Numbered from the stretch's first letter, positions 35,443 through 44,722 are shown. The stretch: 64,000 bases of DNA from Bacillota bacterium (GCA_015059245.1 SVAU01000009.1:1-64000); one strand, 5' to 3'. Notes: a model not told the origin generated them from the sequence alone. A program made the numbers and translations.

Positions 35443-35457
35443 TTCTATGGTGATATC

Positions 35458-35796
35458 ATGGGGAGACTAAAGGAAAGATTTATTAGTTTATTTTTTGAAA
35501 ATGAAGATGAAGTTATAGAAGAAAAGATGGAATCTCCTAAAGTAATTAAGAGAAGAGAGATTATTGCTTTTTCAGTTATTATTAATTTTATTTTAAATAT
35601 ATTATATGTTTCTTTTATTTGTTATAGTGGTTATACTAGAAATATAGGTATAATAGTATGTATAGTATCATTTATATGGACAATATTATCTTTAACTAGT
35701 TCATATAAGTTATATGGTAAATTTAGTAGATTATTATTTTATTTAAATTTATTGTTAATATTATTTTTATCTAAATTATGGTTTGTATACTTTTAG
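35458..35796 (+). CDS. Small membrane protein (three helices)
   Basis: 112 aa: charged N-terminus (about 1-35), then hydrophobic segments at about 36-56, 61-80 and 90-108. No family recognised. The ATG has almost no leader (predicted start of RNA about 7-9 nt upstream), so it may be translated nearly leaderless. First of a four- or five-gene run to 38039. Confidence 0.6.
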   Translation: MGRLKERFISLFFENEDEVIEEKMESPKVIKRREIIAFSVIINFILNILYVSFICYSGYTRNIGIIVCIVSFIWTILSLTSSYKLYGKFSRLLFYLNLLLILFLSKLWFVYF

Positions 35797-35808
35797 GAAG
35801 TGATTGTT

Positions 35809-36741
35809 ATGAGTAATTTATTAAACAGAATTAAAGAAAGTTCTAAGTATGTTAGTGATAATTCTAAATATGTAAAAATTAATTATGAAAAGATTGATGA
35901 GATTATTGAAGGTGGAGAATTTAATGCAATTAGATATTGGTTAGATACTAATCCATTTAATATTCTAGATATGAATTATAGAGATATAGTTAACTTTTTA
36001 CTTTTATATCATACTATTGGTGACTATTGTTTTTGGGGAGATCCTAAATGGGAGATAGATACTGAAGTAGGTAAACTAGATGGTTCATATGCAATTATGT
36101 ATATACTTATTAATAGATTTAGAAATAATAATGATATGAATATGAGTTATGAAGAATTTGCTGATATGTTAAAAGGTAATGTAGAGATACCTTTACTTAA
36201 AGAAAGATATAATTGTTTAGTAGAAATGAATAAATATTTAGATAGTATTGGTAAGGATTTCTATGATGAAATAAAAGATTTAAAAGTAGATATAGATTTA
36301 CTTGATTATGTAGTTAGTACATTTAGTTATTTTAAAGATGAAACTGATTATAATGGCGTAAACGTATATTTTTATAAAAGAGCACAGTTATTAGTATCTG
36401 ATATCTTACATGTAAGAAAGATGTTAGAAAATATAGAAGTTGATTATAGTAATTTAATGGGATGTGCTGATTATAAGATACCCCAAGTAATGAATGCATT
36501 AGGCATGTTAGAATATGAATATGATTTAGAGTATAAGTTAGCTAGAAAAGAAGAATTACAAGAAGATAGTATTGAAGAAATAGAAATTAGAGCTAATGAC
36601 TTAGTAGTTATTGATTATATATATGAAAAGTTAAATCGTGAAGTGTGTAGAATGGATATTAATGATTATATATGGTTGTTAGGTCAAGATAAGAGTAAGA
36701 TTAATAAGAATTATCATAGAACTAGAACTATTCGTTATTAA
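35809..36741 (+). CDS. Unknown cytosolic protein
   Basis: 310 aa, helical, Asp/Glu/Tyr-rich, no motif recognised. ATG 35809 follows AGGAAGTGA; an upstream in-frame start at 35800 lies in that site. It lies between two small membrane proteins in one transcript, so a membrane-associated role is possible but unproven. Confidence 0.6.
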   Translation: MSNLLNRIKESSKYVSDNSKYVKINYEKIDEIIEGGEFNAIRYWLDTNPFNILDMNYRDIVNFLLLYHTIGDYCFWGDPKWEIDTEVGKLDGSYAIMYILINRFRNNNDMNMSYEEFADMLKGNVEIPLLKERYNCLVEMNKYLDSIGKDFYDEIKDLKVDIDLLDYVVSTFSYFKDETDYNGVNVYFYKRAQLLVSDILHVRKMLENIEVDYSNLMGCADYKIPQVMNALGMLEYEYDLEYKLARKEELQEDSIEEIEIRANDLVVIDYIYEKLNREVCRMDINDYIWLLGQDKSKINKNYHRTRTIRY

Positions 36742-36750
36742 GGAGTATTT

Positions 36751-37086
36751 ATGAAGGAAGAAAAAGTTGTTGATAAAGAATGGATAAAAGATAGAATATC
36801 TGTTATTTATCTTCCGTTGTTGTTACAATTAGTTTTGCTTGTATTCTTTTTTATGGGGATAAATTACTTACTTTCAAATAAAGAAACGGTTTTTTTGTTG
36901 TGTATTGTATTGTTTTTAATACCTATAATTGTTTTAGTGCATTGTTATTATGCGTTTAAAAGTTTTGGTCAGTTATCTAAGAAAAATTATGTATCTTTCT
37001 TTTCTATGTTGGGATTGTTAATAAATGTTCTTTTAGTTATTCTTAATGTATATATTATTTATCTTTTGGTTTTAAATTTGTTATAA
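36751..37086 (+). CDS. Small membrane protein (three helices)
   Basis: 111 aa with hydrophobic segments about 19-39, 46-68 and 84-110. It is unlike its neighbours in codon use: more G/T-ending codons such as TTG, GTT and ttttt-rich runs. This may reflect its Leu/Val/Phe-rich sequence. ATG behind AAGGAG. Unknown function; resembles the next protein in topology. Confidence 0.6.
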   Translation: MKEEKVVDKEWIKDRISVIYLPLLLQLVLLVFFFMGINYLLSNKETVFLLCIVLFLIPIIVLVHCYYAFKSFGQLSKKNYVSFFSMLGLLINVLLVILNVYIIYLLVLNLL

Positions 37087-37101
37087 ATGTGGTGATTGGT
37101 T

Positions 37102-37503
37102 ATGAATAGTGATAATTTAGAAGATATTAGTGTTAGTGAAAAAAACGATAATGAATTAGTTGGTATAAATTCAACTCCATTAAAAAAGGAAGATGAAATA
37201 CAAACATTAAAAAATAATTGTTTAGGTTCATTATATGCAGTACTTATTATAATGGCTGGTTTTTTTATTAAGTTTATTGTTACAATTTCAAATTTAAAGT
37301 ATGAATCTAATATAATTTTTGATGGATTTATTGTTATATCTCCTTTTGTTTTATTGATATATATTATTAGTTCGATGAATAGTACTATAAAATTATTATC
37401 TCGTGGAAAAGTTTTTTTGTTTCTATGTTATTTGTTTATGAACTTTTTTATAGGAGCATTTTGTTTGTTGCTATTTGATATGGCTTTTAATATATTATTT
37501 TAA
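37102..37503 (+). CDS. Small membrane protein (three helices)
   Basis: 133 aa: about 42 polar residues, then segments about 43-66, 73-92 and 104-131. Probably in the same membrane-protein group as the preceding gene. The start at ATG 37102 follows GTGGTGATTGG; the TTG six bases earlier lies in that site. No family recognised. Confidence 0.6.
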   Translation: MNSDNLEDISVSEKNDNELVGINSTPLKKEDEIQTLKNNCLGSLYAVLIIMAGFFIKFIVTISNLKYESNIIFDGFIVISPFVLLIYIISSMNSTIKLLSRGKVFLFLCYLFMNFFIGAFCLLLFDMAFNILF

Positions 37504-37523
37504 TATTAGTAATAGGTGATTAT

Positions 37524-38039
37524 ATGTTTATAAAGTTTAATAGAGAAGTAGTAGATGAAAAGGATTTAGAAGTATATTTAAAGAGTACTGGATTAAAGTT
37601 GCCTGAATATAGATGTGCTGTTATTGGATTGATTCTTGATAAAGATGGTAGGGTTCTTTTACAAAGGAGAGGACCTAAGTCTAGAGATGAAGTAGGTAAG
37701 TTAGAAGATATAGGTGGAGCAGTTGAAGAAAGTGATTTAACTTTTAGAGATGCTATGAAAAGGGAGATAGTAGAAGAAGCAGGTAGTGATATTAATTTTA
37801 GTATTGATGAATTAGTTGGTGCTTCTTTAATTACTAAGTATGATTCTAGAACAGATAAAGATGTTAATTGGTTTTTCTTATTATATAAATGTACTTATAT
37901 AGATGGAGAACTTAAAATAAATGAACCTGGTAAGTGTTTGGGATATGAGTTTTATTTACAAGAAGATTTTCCTCATAATGAAGTAGCTAATACTACTTTG
38001 AAGTTTTGGGAATTTTATACAATAGAAAAAGATGTATAG
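37524..38039 (+). CDS. Nudix-fold protein with an altered Nudix box
   Basis: 171 aa. Core VIGLILDKDGRVLLQRRG and box GGAVEESDLTFRDAMKREIVEEAG (about 70-93). The spacing between GG and RE is one residue longer than the consensus, and the first Glu of G-x5-E-x7-RE is not in register; the REIVEEAG half is intact. So a Mg-dependent pyrophosphohydrolase is likely, but activity is less certain than for the Nudix protein at 15354. ATG behind ATAGGTGA. Confidence 0.75.
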   Translation: MFIKFNREVVDEKDLEVYLKSTGLKLPEYRCAVIGLILDKDGRVLLQRRGPKSRDEVGKLEDIGGAVEESDLTFRDAMKREIVEEAGSDINFSIDELVGASLITKYDSRTDKDVNWFFLLYKCTYIDGELKINEPGKCLGYEFYLQEDFPHNEVANTTLKFWEFYTIEKDV

Positions 38040-38056
38040 GAATACATCTTTTTAAT
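38026..38056. terminator. Bidirectional terminator between converging genes
   Basis: 12-bp stem AAAAAGATGTAT/ATACATCTTTTT, AGGA loop; A and T runs on both sides serve the + gene before it and the - gene after it. Confidence 0.7.
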
Positions 38057-38834
38057 TTGCATCTATTATTTCAAATGTAATTACAGTAGGTATTTTTCTA
38101 CCTGTTTCTTCTTTATATACTGGTGTTAATGAAGTTTTATGGAAGACTGTTTGAGTAGAAGAACCACCATCTAAGTTATAAGCTATTTTTACGTTCATCT
38201 TATATAATAATTCTCTTAATTCTTCAAAGGTCATACCAGGTTGTAATACTGTTAATACAAAATAATCATGATTATCATATTGACCTATTACTTGTCTTGG
38301 ATGTTTATCATAACTACCATACGGACATATTTCATCAACTTGAGTTGCTTTTTTATGATTAATAATTAATGGAACAAATCCCATTACGGCATCAACACAG
38401 TCATCATCAATCATATCTTGACCAGTACAATTTGGTTCATATATTTTTAAATTACCACGTTCATTGATACCTAATATATATAATTCTTCACGTTTATCTC
38501 CGCCATCAATTGGATTAGTGTGTTCATAAGTTTCTGATTGATCTACTAATACTTTTTTATTTCTAATTAAAACGCACTCTGGTTTTTTAGTCTTAGTGTT
38601 AAATATACCAGCATTGATTGCAAATAATATTTCATCTTTTTTCATGAAATCTTTTAATGAAGTAGAAGAAGCGTAGTCAGTACCTGTTGTACGTACTCTA
38701 GGGAATATTCTCTTGTTGTCATCAGTATATTTAGTTATTCTTGTTATTATGTATTTACACTGACTATTTTCATCATATTCTTCTTTGTATGAAACATATT
38801 TTTTGTATTTATCAAAATTTAATTTTACATACAT
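38052..38834 (-). CDS. NAGPA-type phosphodiester glycosidase domain protein
   Basis: 260 aa. The family (NAGPA/YvcM, DUF2233) splits GlcNAc-phosphodiesters and often acts on wall polymers. Typical blocks are present: FAINAGIFNTKTKKPECVLI (about 72-91), AVMGFVPLIIN (about 139-149), RQVIGQYDNHDYFVLTV (about 167-183) and the hallmark NLDGGSST (about 219-226). Unusually there is no signal peptide or membrane helix, so it looks cytoplasmic. ATG behind AAGGGGGA; own promoter at 38865-38893, divergent from the zinc-ribbon gene. Confidence 0.82.
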   Translation of the reverse strand: MYVKLNFDKYKKYVSYKEEYDENSQCKYIITRITKYTDDNKRIFPRVRTTGTDYASSTSLKDFMKKDEILFAINAGIFNTKTKKPECVLIRNKKVLVDQSETYEHTNPIDGGDKREELYILGINERGNLKIYEPNCTGQDMIDDDCVDAVMGFVPLIINHKKATQVDEICPYGSYDKHPRQVIGQYDNHDYFVLTVLQPGMTFEELRELLYKMNVKIAYNLDGGSSTQTVFHKTSLTPVYKEETGRKIPTVITFEIIDAN

Positions 38835-38864
38835 AAAGCATGTCCCCCTTAAATTTATGCGTCT

Positions 38865-38893
38865 ATTATATAAAAAGAAAAAATTATAAACAA
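38865..38893 (-). promoter_or_regulatory. Promoter of the NAGPA-type gene
   Basis: On the - strand TTGTTT (38893-38888), 17-nt spacer, TATAAT (38870-38865). Confidence 0.6.
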
Positions 38894-38915
38894 TATCAGT
38901 AATTGAAAAATAGTG

Positions 38916-38949
38916 TACTTTACATTAATTTTTATATATGTGTAAAGTA
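38916..38949. promoter_or_regulatory. Inverted repeat between divergent promoters, candidate operator
   Basis: TACTTTACA (38916-38924) and TGTAAAGTA (38941-38949) are perfect inverted arms with a 16-nt spacer. They lie upstream of both the - strand promoter and the + strand -10 at 38967. Could bind one regulator for both genes. Confidence 0.45.
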
Positions 38950-38963
38950 TATTACTTATTATA

Positions 38964-38972
38964 TGTTATAAT
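38964..38972 (+). promoter_or_regulatory. Extended -10 promoter
   Basis: TG-T-TATAAT, 15 nt before the zinc-ribbon gene. Confidence 0.55.
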
Positions 38973-38987
38973 AATGGTGGTGATAAT

Positions 38988-39206
38988 ATGATAAATCCTT
39001 TTGAAATAATATTATTGGCTGCGTTATTAGCAGTAGATATAGTTTTTATATTTAAAAGAACTAGGAATAATGAAAAAAAACATGATGATGATATAAATAC
39101 TCCTGGTATTATAGAGAATAGATATGGTAATTATTGTGAAGAATGCGGTAATACTATAGAAGCTAAACATACTTATTGTGATAATTGTGGTAAGAAAGTA
39201 AGATAG
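38988..39206 (+). CDS. Small membrane protein with zinc ribbon
   Basis: 72 aa: N-terminal helix (about 3-22, PFEIILLAALLAVDIVFIF), basic stretch, then a four-cysteine zinc ribbon YCEECGNTIEAKHTYCDNCGKK (read in two halves). It is divergent from the NAGPA-type gene with a shared inverted repeat. Such short zinc-ribbon membrane proteins are common and uncharacterised. Confidence 0.7.
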   Translation: MINPFEIILLAALLAVDIVFIFKRTRNNEKKHDDDINTPGIIENRYGNYCEECGNTIEAKHTYCDNCGKKVR

Positions 39207-39233
39207 AAAAGACTAGTTTTATAGTCTTTTTTT
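39207..39233 (+). terminator. Terminator
   Basis: 8-bp stem AAAAGACT/AGTCTTTT with T-run. Confidence 0.7.
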
Positions 39234-39251
39234 GACTAAATAAATATTATT

Positions 39252-39260
39252 TGTTAAAAT
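39252..39260 (+). promoter_or_regulatory. Extended -10 promoter
   Basis: TG-T-TAAAAT, 25 nt before the next ATG. Confidence 0.45.
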
Positions 39261-39285
39261 ACTTTTCGCACAGAGGGGTGTTACT

Positions 39286-39972
39286 ATGGAAAAAGTTAAA
39301 GTATCATTTGAAAACATATTAGCTGGTTTATTATTAAGATTTGGGAAAGCTAATGTAACAGATATAAAAGTTATACAAGATGATTTATTTAATAGATTTG
39401 GAATATTAATGAGTCCATTTGCATTAGATTATCATGGAATAAGTAATTCTATTATGAAAATGGGAGATAATTATTATCCACTAGAAAATTCTAAAAAAGT
39501 ATTAGAAGAAAAACAAGGTGATTTCATGAGAGATTATCTTGCTAATATAAATGTAGAAGACTTAGTTTTATTAAAAATTAATGAATTAGGTGCTGTTTCT
39601 GAATATCAGACAAGTACTGTATTTTGTGATGAACAAGAAAGAGTTATTGATAAATTAGTTGATGATCTAAAAGTAGTATATGTATGGAATAATGATGTTC
39701 CTCATGATGATTATCAAGAAGTACAATTAACTTTTTTAGGTAATACTAGAGTATTTGAATTACAAAATGGTAGTGAATTAGAAGAATTTAGACAATTACT
39801 TACTAGTGAAGGTTATGATGCTTCATTAATATCTGATTTTTTAAGAGTACAAGATTTTACTAAAGGAGTTTATGAAATATTAAACTTAGATAATTTCTTA
39901 TTATATTGTAATACTCATGATAGAGCTGCTAGAGTAGGAAGTCCAGCAGGACAACAAAAGAAAAAGAATTAA
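39286..39972 (+). CDS. Unknown cytosolic protein
   Basis: 228 aa, no membrane helix. The N-terminal part FENILAGLLLRFGKANVTDIKVIQDDLFNRFGI could be a winged-helix-like helical bundle; a His/Asp-containing C-terminal end precedes a Gln/Lys tail. No family recognised. Monocistronic; converges with the next gene on a shared terminator. ATG behind AGAGGGGTG. Confidence 0.6.
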   Translation: MEKVKVSFENILAGLLLRFGKANVTDIKVIQDDLFNRFGILMSPFALDYHGISNSIMKMGDNYYPLENSKKVLEEKQGDFMRDYLANINVEDLVLLKINELGAVSEYQTSTVFCDEQERVIDKLVDDLKVVYVWNNDVPHDDYQEVQLTFLGNTRVFELQNGSELEEFRQLLTSEGYDASLISDFLRVQDFTKGVYEILNLDNFLLYCNTHDRAARVGSPAGQQKKKN

Positions 39973-39990
39973 GCAATTAATTCTTTTTTT
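39961..39990. terminator. Bidirectional terminator
   Basis: 12-bp stem AAAAAGAATTAA/TTAATTCTTTTT with GCAA loop between converging genes. Confidence 0.75.
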
Positions 39991-40573
39991 GTGGATTAAA
40001 TAGTTTTGCTAATTTAGATTGTTTTTTTTGTGGTTGAATAGGAATAGTTGGTGATTCTAGAGTTTTATTTAATTCATGTTCTAATATCCAAATGCGACGG
40101 AAAAATTCAGTAAATTCTTGATAGAATGTTTCATATTCAGAACCACTTGTTCTAATTCTAATAGCATTAGTAATATGATTACTAACTGTTTTGTCTTTAG
40201 TTATAGTAATTGTTATTTTATAATCTTCATATTGTAAAGTTAATACATTATCTGTACCTGAATCAGAGTGCCATATAATTGTTTTACTTGCTAAGTTAAT
40301 AAAGTCTTTAGGCAATCTATTAAATGTATCATCTTGATATCCTTCTAAAATATATTTACCTATAATAGATTTCATTAATGATTCAAATACTTGATATGTT
40401 TGCCATTCATGATAATTTCTAGAAGATAATCTTAGAGTAATAGAGGTTTCTTCTTTATTTGTACTAAACCATATATCATCATCTAAAGCTTTATTTATAG
40501 ATATTGCTTCATTATCTTTTGATAGTATTAATGAGTTATTCGATCTTTTTATATTAAATTCTTGTGATTCCAT
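39977..40573 (-). CDS. Unknown protein with basic C-terminal tail
   Basis: 198 aa, mixed alpha/beta, ending in a Lys/Gln-rich tail (QPQKKQSKLAKLFNPQKKN) that could bind membrane or nucleic acid. The start is placed at the ATG at 40573 because GAGGA lies just before it; the ATG 12 nt further upstream has no ribosome site. Function unknown. Confidence 0.6.
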   Translation of the reverse strand: MESQEFNIKRSNNSLILSKDNEAISINKALDDDIWFSTNKEETSITLRLSSRNYHEWQTYQVFESLMKSIIGKYILEGYQDDTFNRLPKDFINLASKTIIWHSDSGTDNVLTLQYEDYKITITITKDKTVSNHITNAIRIRTSGSEYETFYQEFTEFFRRIWILEHELNKTLESPTIPIQPQKKQSKLAKLFNPQKKN

Positions 40574-40688
40574 ATATTCCTCCATAAGTAAGTATTATTC
40601 TAGCAAATATAGTTTGTTGTTACTAGTTTAAATTTTACAAAATATGAAATATGAGTATAATAAGTGTACTTAAGAAAGGGGGATAATT

Positions 40689-42500
40689 ATGAATCTATAT
40701 ACTTTAGATTTTAGTGAGAATAAAAATGATATCTTAGATGCTTTAATAGAAGTATATGGAGATGATTATTCTAAACTTATAACTGAAAGATTTAATTTAA
40801 TTTATTTTACACCATATGTTAATTATGAAGGCATTAACTCTTATTATAGATTTTTAATTGGATGTAAATCTAGAGAATTATCTTTAAAGATGTTAAATGT
40901 AGTAGGAGTTAATGTTGATAAATATAATGTTAGTAACTATGCTGATGAATTTAATGAAGATTTAAAAAATATTTGTGAAAAGTTAATTGGTGGGTCTTAT
41001 TCTTTTGAACCTTTATTTAGTGATACACCTTATGGATTTAGATCTTTTATAAGTAAGTATAATACTGGATATTCAGATGATTATATAATAGAACAAAAGA
41101 TACTTTTTATAAATGAATTAAAGAATGATGATTTTGGAATTATTACATGTGATAATTATGAAGAATTTACTAAGACTGATGAATATAAAAGAATAGAAGC
41201 AATAGCTATTTATTATAGTGGAGTTTATGATTCTTTATTAGATACAATGAATAAATATATTGAAACAATAAAAGAATATAATGATTTTTATAAGAAAGAA
41301 TTAGAAAGAAAAAGAGCATTATTTGAAAAGAAAAGAATAGAATTATTTAGAACTTTAAAACGTGGTTTAAGAGGAAGAATAAAGGATTATATTAATTCAT
41401 TAGATAGTGAAGAAGAACAAGCTAAAGCGTTATTATCTAGTAATGTAGAATATACTAGTGATATAGAATATTTTTCTGATGAATATGAAAGTAAACTTAA
41501 TGATCCTAATGTAGAGGAACATAATAAAAAATGGATATATTCTTGTAGAATGAAATTCTTTAAGAGTATGGGATTAGATATAGATCCATGGGGTGATAAC
41601 TATAATGAAGTTATCCAAAGAGAAGATGTAAAGAGTTTAATTGTTTATTCAGTATTTGCTAATGAGATTACTAGATTAAGAAAGTTATATTTAGAAGAAG
41701 CACAAAAAGAATTTATTTTAACTAGTAAAGAATATAAGGATGCTTGTGGATATTTTGCTGATAATGAAGGTAATAGAAATGCTATTTATAATATAATGTC
41801 TAAGTTACAAGTATGTGTTAATGGTGGTCATAATCAAGATTTAAAATTTATACCTTTAGTTTACTATACTATTAGAGGATGGCAATGTGGATGTATGGAT
41901 TATGTTTTATTACATGAAATAGTACATGCAATAGAATGTGTATCTTTAAAGAATATGGAACACGGTTGTGGGTTTGAACCTAATATAGATAATCCTGAAT
42001 ATAGTACTAAAGATCATCATGATAAAAAAAGAAAATATGAAAGATTAAATGAAGTAATGACAGACTTTTTAGCTATAGAAGTATGTGAAGTGTTACATAA
42101 AAAAGATATATATTTATTAGATGATAAATTATTAACTTTAACTGATATAGATAGTTTTAATACTAGTAAAATATTAAAAGATTTATTAAGAAGATTTTAT
42201 AGAAAATATAGAAAATATATACTAGAAGCGAGATTAAAAGGAGATTTAACTTGTCTTACTGACTATATAGGTGAAGATAATTTTGAAGAACTAAATGATA
42301 TTATAGATACTATTGATGTATTAATAGAAAAAGGATTATCAGATAAATTGAGAGATAATAAGGAAGATGATCCATTAGTTATTGAATATAATAATCTTTG
42401 TAATAGATTAAAAGAAGTATATAGACGTATGGATGATACTTTTGAAGATAGAATGAATTCTTATTCTGGTTATTGGTATAAGAAAAGAAGATTTAAATAA
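40689..42500 (+). CDS. Putative zincin metalloprotease-like protein
   Basis: 603 aa, no signal or membrane span. The HExxH zinc motif is LLHEIVHAIE (His409, Glu410, His413). Forty residues later RLNEVMTDFLAIE supplies a likely third ligand (Glu455) in the N-E-x-x-T-D arrangement common to gluzincin-like and ImmA-like groups. The N-terminal ~390 residues are helical and unassigned. AAAGGGGG ribosome site. It has its own terminator, so its link with the DUF1292 gene downstream is only by position. Confidence 0.65.
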   Translation: MNLYTLDFSENKNDILDALIEVYGDDYSKLITERFNLIYFTPYVNYEGINSYYRFLIGCKSRELSLKMLNVVGVNVDKYNVSNYADEFNEDLKNICEKLIGGSYSFEPLFSDTPYGFRSFISKYNTGYSDDYIIEQKILFINELKNDDFGIITCDNYEEFTKTDEYKRIEAIAIYYSGVYDSLLDTMNKYIETIKEYNDFYKKELERKRALFEKKRIELFRTLKRGLRGRIKDYINSLDSEEEQAKALLSSNVEYTSDIEYFSDEYESKLNDPNVEEHNKKWIYSCRMKFFKSMGLDIDPWGDNYNEVIQREDVKSLIVYSVFANEITRLRKLYLEEAQKEFILTSKEYKDACGYFADNEGNRNAIYNIMSKLQVCVNGGHNQDLKFIPLVYYTIRGWQCGCMDYVLLHEIVHAIECVSLKNMEHGCGFEPNIDNPEYSTKDHHDKKRKYERLNEVMTDFLAIEVCEVLHKKDIYLLDDKLLTLTDIDSFNTSKILKDLLRRFYRKYRKYILEARLKGDLTCLTDYIGEDNFEELNDIIDTIDVLIEKGLSDKLRDNKEDDPLVIEYNNLCNRLKEVYRRMDDTFEDRMNSYSGYWYKKRRFK

Positions 42501-42528
42501 AAACTATGTATAGCATAGTTTTTTTTAT
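42499..42528 (+). terminator. Terminator
   Basis: 10-bp stem AAAAACTATG/CATAGTTTTT with TATAG loop and T tail, starting in the stop codon. Confidence 0.75.
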
Positions 42529-42587
42529 TACATTGATAAATATTATAATTTTTGGTATTATTATAGATGATAATAGGAGATGTATGT

Positions 42588-42842
42588 ATGAACGAAGAAA
42601 GAGAATTTGTAGAAATAGTTAATGCTGATGGTAGTATTGATACTGTAGAATTTATTGGTACTATAAATTCTAAAAGAGATGATAAAGTATATGCGTTATT
42701 AACTGATGATGATGTAATAGGTGATGAAGTTAATGTTACTTTTGGACGTATATATAAAGAAGATGGAAAAGAATATATAGATTATTTAACTGATGATGAA
42801 GAAATAGATTATGTTAATTCTTTATTAGATGAATTAGAGTAG
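42588..42842 (+). CDS. DUF1292-family small acidic protein
   Basis: 84 aa. IVNADGSIDTVEFIGTI followed by KVYALLTDDD and a C-terminal EEIDYVNSLLDELE matches the layout of the DUF1292/YrzB family, a short acidic protein conserved in Bacillota with no settled role. ATG 42588 behind ATAGGAGATG; an earlier start at 42567 includes this site. First gene of a three-gene run. Confidence 0.7.
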   Translation: MNEEREFVEIVNADGSIDTVEFIGTINSKRDDKVYALLTDDDVIGDEVNVTFGRIYKEDGKEYIDYLTDDEEIDYVNSLLDELE

Positions 42843-42850
42843 GTGAAGTT

Positions 42851-44722
42851 ATGGCTCGTTATAGAAATGATAAAAATGAAACATTATCTGCTACACAAAT
42901 AGTTGATAGATTTGGTATAGGATATTACGAATTACAAATAGGTTGGTTACAATCAAGAATTAGCAATATTAGATCTGGTAATGGAGATTGTGCTGATGGA
43001 GTAGTTTATGAAAGTAAAGATAGTTTAAAAACATCTCGAGATAGAGAAAGAGCAATTGATAAATTAAGAAAGAAAATTGAAGATCATAAGAAAATTATTG
43101 CTGAGATTAATGAAGCAATTAGAACAGTAAATCATGGGATGATAGTACTTCGTAAAGCTGAAGAAACACATGCTTTAATAGGTGCATTAAGTGATGATTT
43201 AAGATATTGTTTCCGTAAATTTACTACGAATGAAAAAACAGGTGAACGTTATCCAATACCTTCTGATACATACGATGCAATTTTTGTAAATAAAATGTTT
43301 GAAAATGCGAAAAGCAAATATAGAAGACTGTGGTCTAAAGAATATAAGAAAACTAATGCACAAACTAGAAAAGTAAAAAAAGATATCTACAAGAAGTTAA
43401 AGAAAGTCAGTGGTCGCCGAATGGTTGATATGGGTGATGACTATGGCTATGGACATTCTAGAGATATATATGATTATTCTGGATTAAATTTCACTTTAAA
43501 AGAAAACAATAAATCATTAAAAGGATTTGGTGATTCATTAGCTGCTGATATGCGTAGTGAACTAGACTATTGGGATCGTGAAAACTTAAGTACTCTTGGA
43601 GTAGAAGTAGATAAAATAAAAAGAGCACATGATATATCTGATGGAGAAGAAAGATTATTTGATGAATTTGGTCCTATTCTTAAATCAATGGAATACTTAG
43701 CTAGTGAATATAGTATTCAAAAAAGATTTAAAACATTTTATTTCTTAAGAGAAGATATTAAAGAAGTAGATAAACTATCTAGAGAAGTAGAATGTTTAGA
43801 TTTAATAATTGATGCTTATGATAATAGTGCAATTAAAGATACTGATTTATTTAAGGAATTAGTAGAAATATATCGTAAACAAAATAAGAAATTAAATAAT
43901 CTAACTAGAAAAGTTAGAGAAGTATACCAAAGATCTGGTATGAAAGAGTATATTGAAATAGAACAAAAATTACGAGATTTACATCATAAAGCCGGTGGAT
44001 TAAGATATCAATTATCTATTAGTGAAGAAAGGTTAGGATATAGCGATCCTGAAACTAGAAAATTAAATGATATGTATTTTGGTGCTAGATCAGAAATGTT
44101 AAGTATTGTACTTAAATATCCTGAATTAAATAGACCTGAATATGGAATTGATTTAACTAAATATGATAAAAAAGGTAGATATATTGGGGAAGAACCTGAG
44201 CATAAACAAATACCTGAAAATAGTGGTAAACCAGTTAAAGTAGAGGAAGAAGAACCATTTGTTCCTACTGTAGTAGTTACTGAAGAAGAATTAAGACGTG
44301 ATTTAGGTATTGAAGATGAAACTCCAAAACAAAATCCAAGAAAAGCTTGGGAAGTAGCTGACGAATCTCCAGTAGATGAAAATAATTTTGAAATACCAGA
44401 AAATCTAACTTCAATGAGAACTGCTTATTATAGTAGATATATGGTAGAAAAAGTTAAAGGTTCTGAATTAGGTAAAATGAAATTCTCTGAATATCTAGAA
44501 AATGTTGCTCCTGAATTAGAAGAACTAATTGAGATAGAAAAAAGAAGAGAAAATAGAGCTAAGAACGTATTTAAATTATATGTACAATATTTAGCTTCTT
44601 TAGAAGATAAGAGTCAAGCAATGAGATTTAGTGAATTTGCTAGATTAAGACATGGATTAAATGAAGATGATTTACCATATGAATATACTGATGAAGAAGT
44701 TAAGAAGAGATTAAGCCTATGA
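42851..44722 (+). CDS. Large coiled-coil-rich unknown protein
   Basis: 623 aa, strongly helical and charged, with likely coiled coils at about 60-105 and 330-405. A Pro/Glu linker (about 450-510) precedes a C-terminal helical domain with two similar halves: GKMKFSEYLENVAPELEELIEIE and QAMRFSEFARLRHGLNEDDLPYE. MKFSEYL/MRFSEFA is an internal repeat. No known family. It ends in TGA overlapping the next ATG (ATGA), with TAG directly following in frame. Confidence 0.65.
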   Translation: MARYRNDKNETLSATQIVDRFGIGYYELQIGWLQSRISNIRSGNGDCADGVVYESKDSLKTSRDRERAIDKLRKKIEDHKKIIAEINEAIRTVNHGMIVLRKAEETHALIGALSDDLRYCFRKFTTNEKTGERYPIPSDTYDAIFVNKMFENAKSKYRRLWSKEYKKTNAQTRKVKKDIYKKLKKVSGRRMVDMGDDYGYGHSRDIYDYSGLNFTLKENNKSLKGFGDSLAADMRSELDYWDRENLSTLGVEVDKIKRAHDISDGEERLFDEFGPILKSMEYLASEYSIQKRFKTFYFLREDIKEVDKLSREVECLDLIIDAYDNSAIKDTDLFKELVEIYRKQNKKLNNLTRKVREVYQRSGMKEYIEIEQKLRDLHHKAGGLRYQLSISEERLGYSDPETRKLNDMYFGARSEMLSIVLKYPELNRPEYGIDLTKYDKKGRYIGEEPEHKQIPENSGKPVKVEEEEPFVPTVVVTEEELRRDLGIEDETPKQNPRKAWEVADESPVDENNFEIPENLTSMRTAYYSRYMVEKVKGSELGKMKFSEYLENVAPELEELIEIEKRRENRAKNVFKLYVQYLASLEDKSQAMRFSEFARLRHGLNEDDLPYEYTDEEVKKRLSL

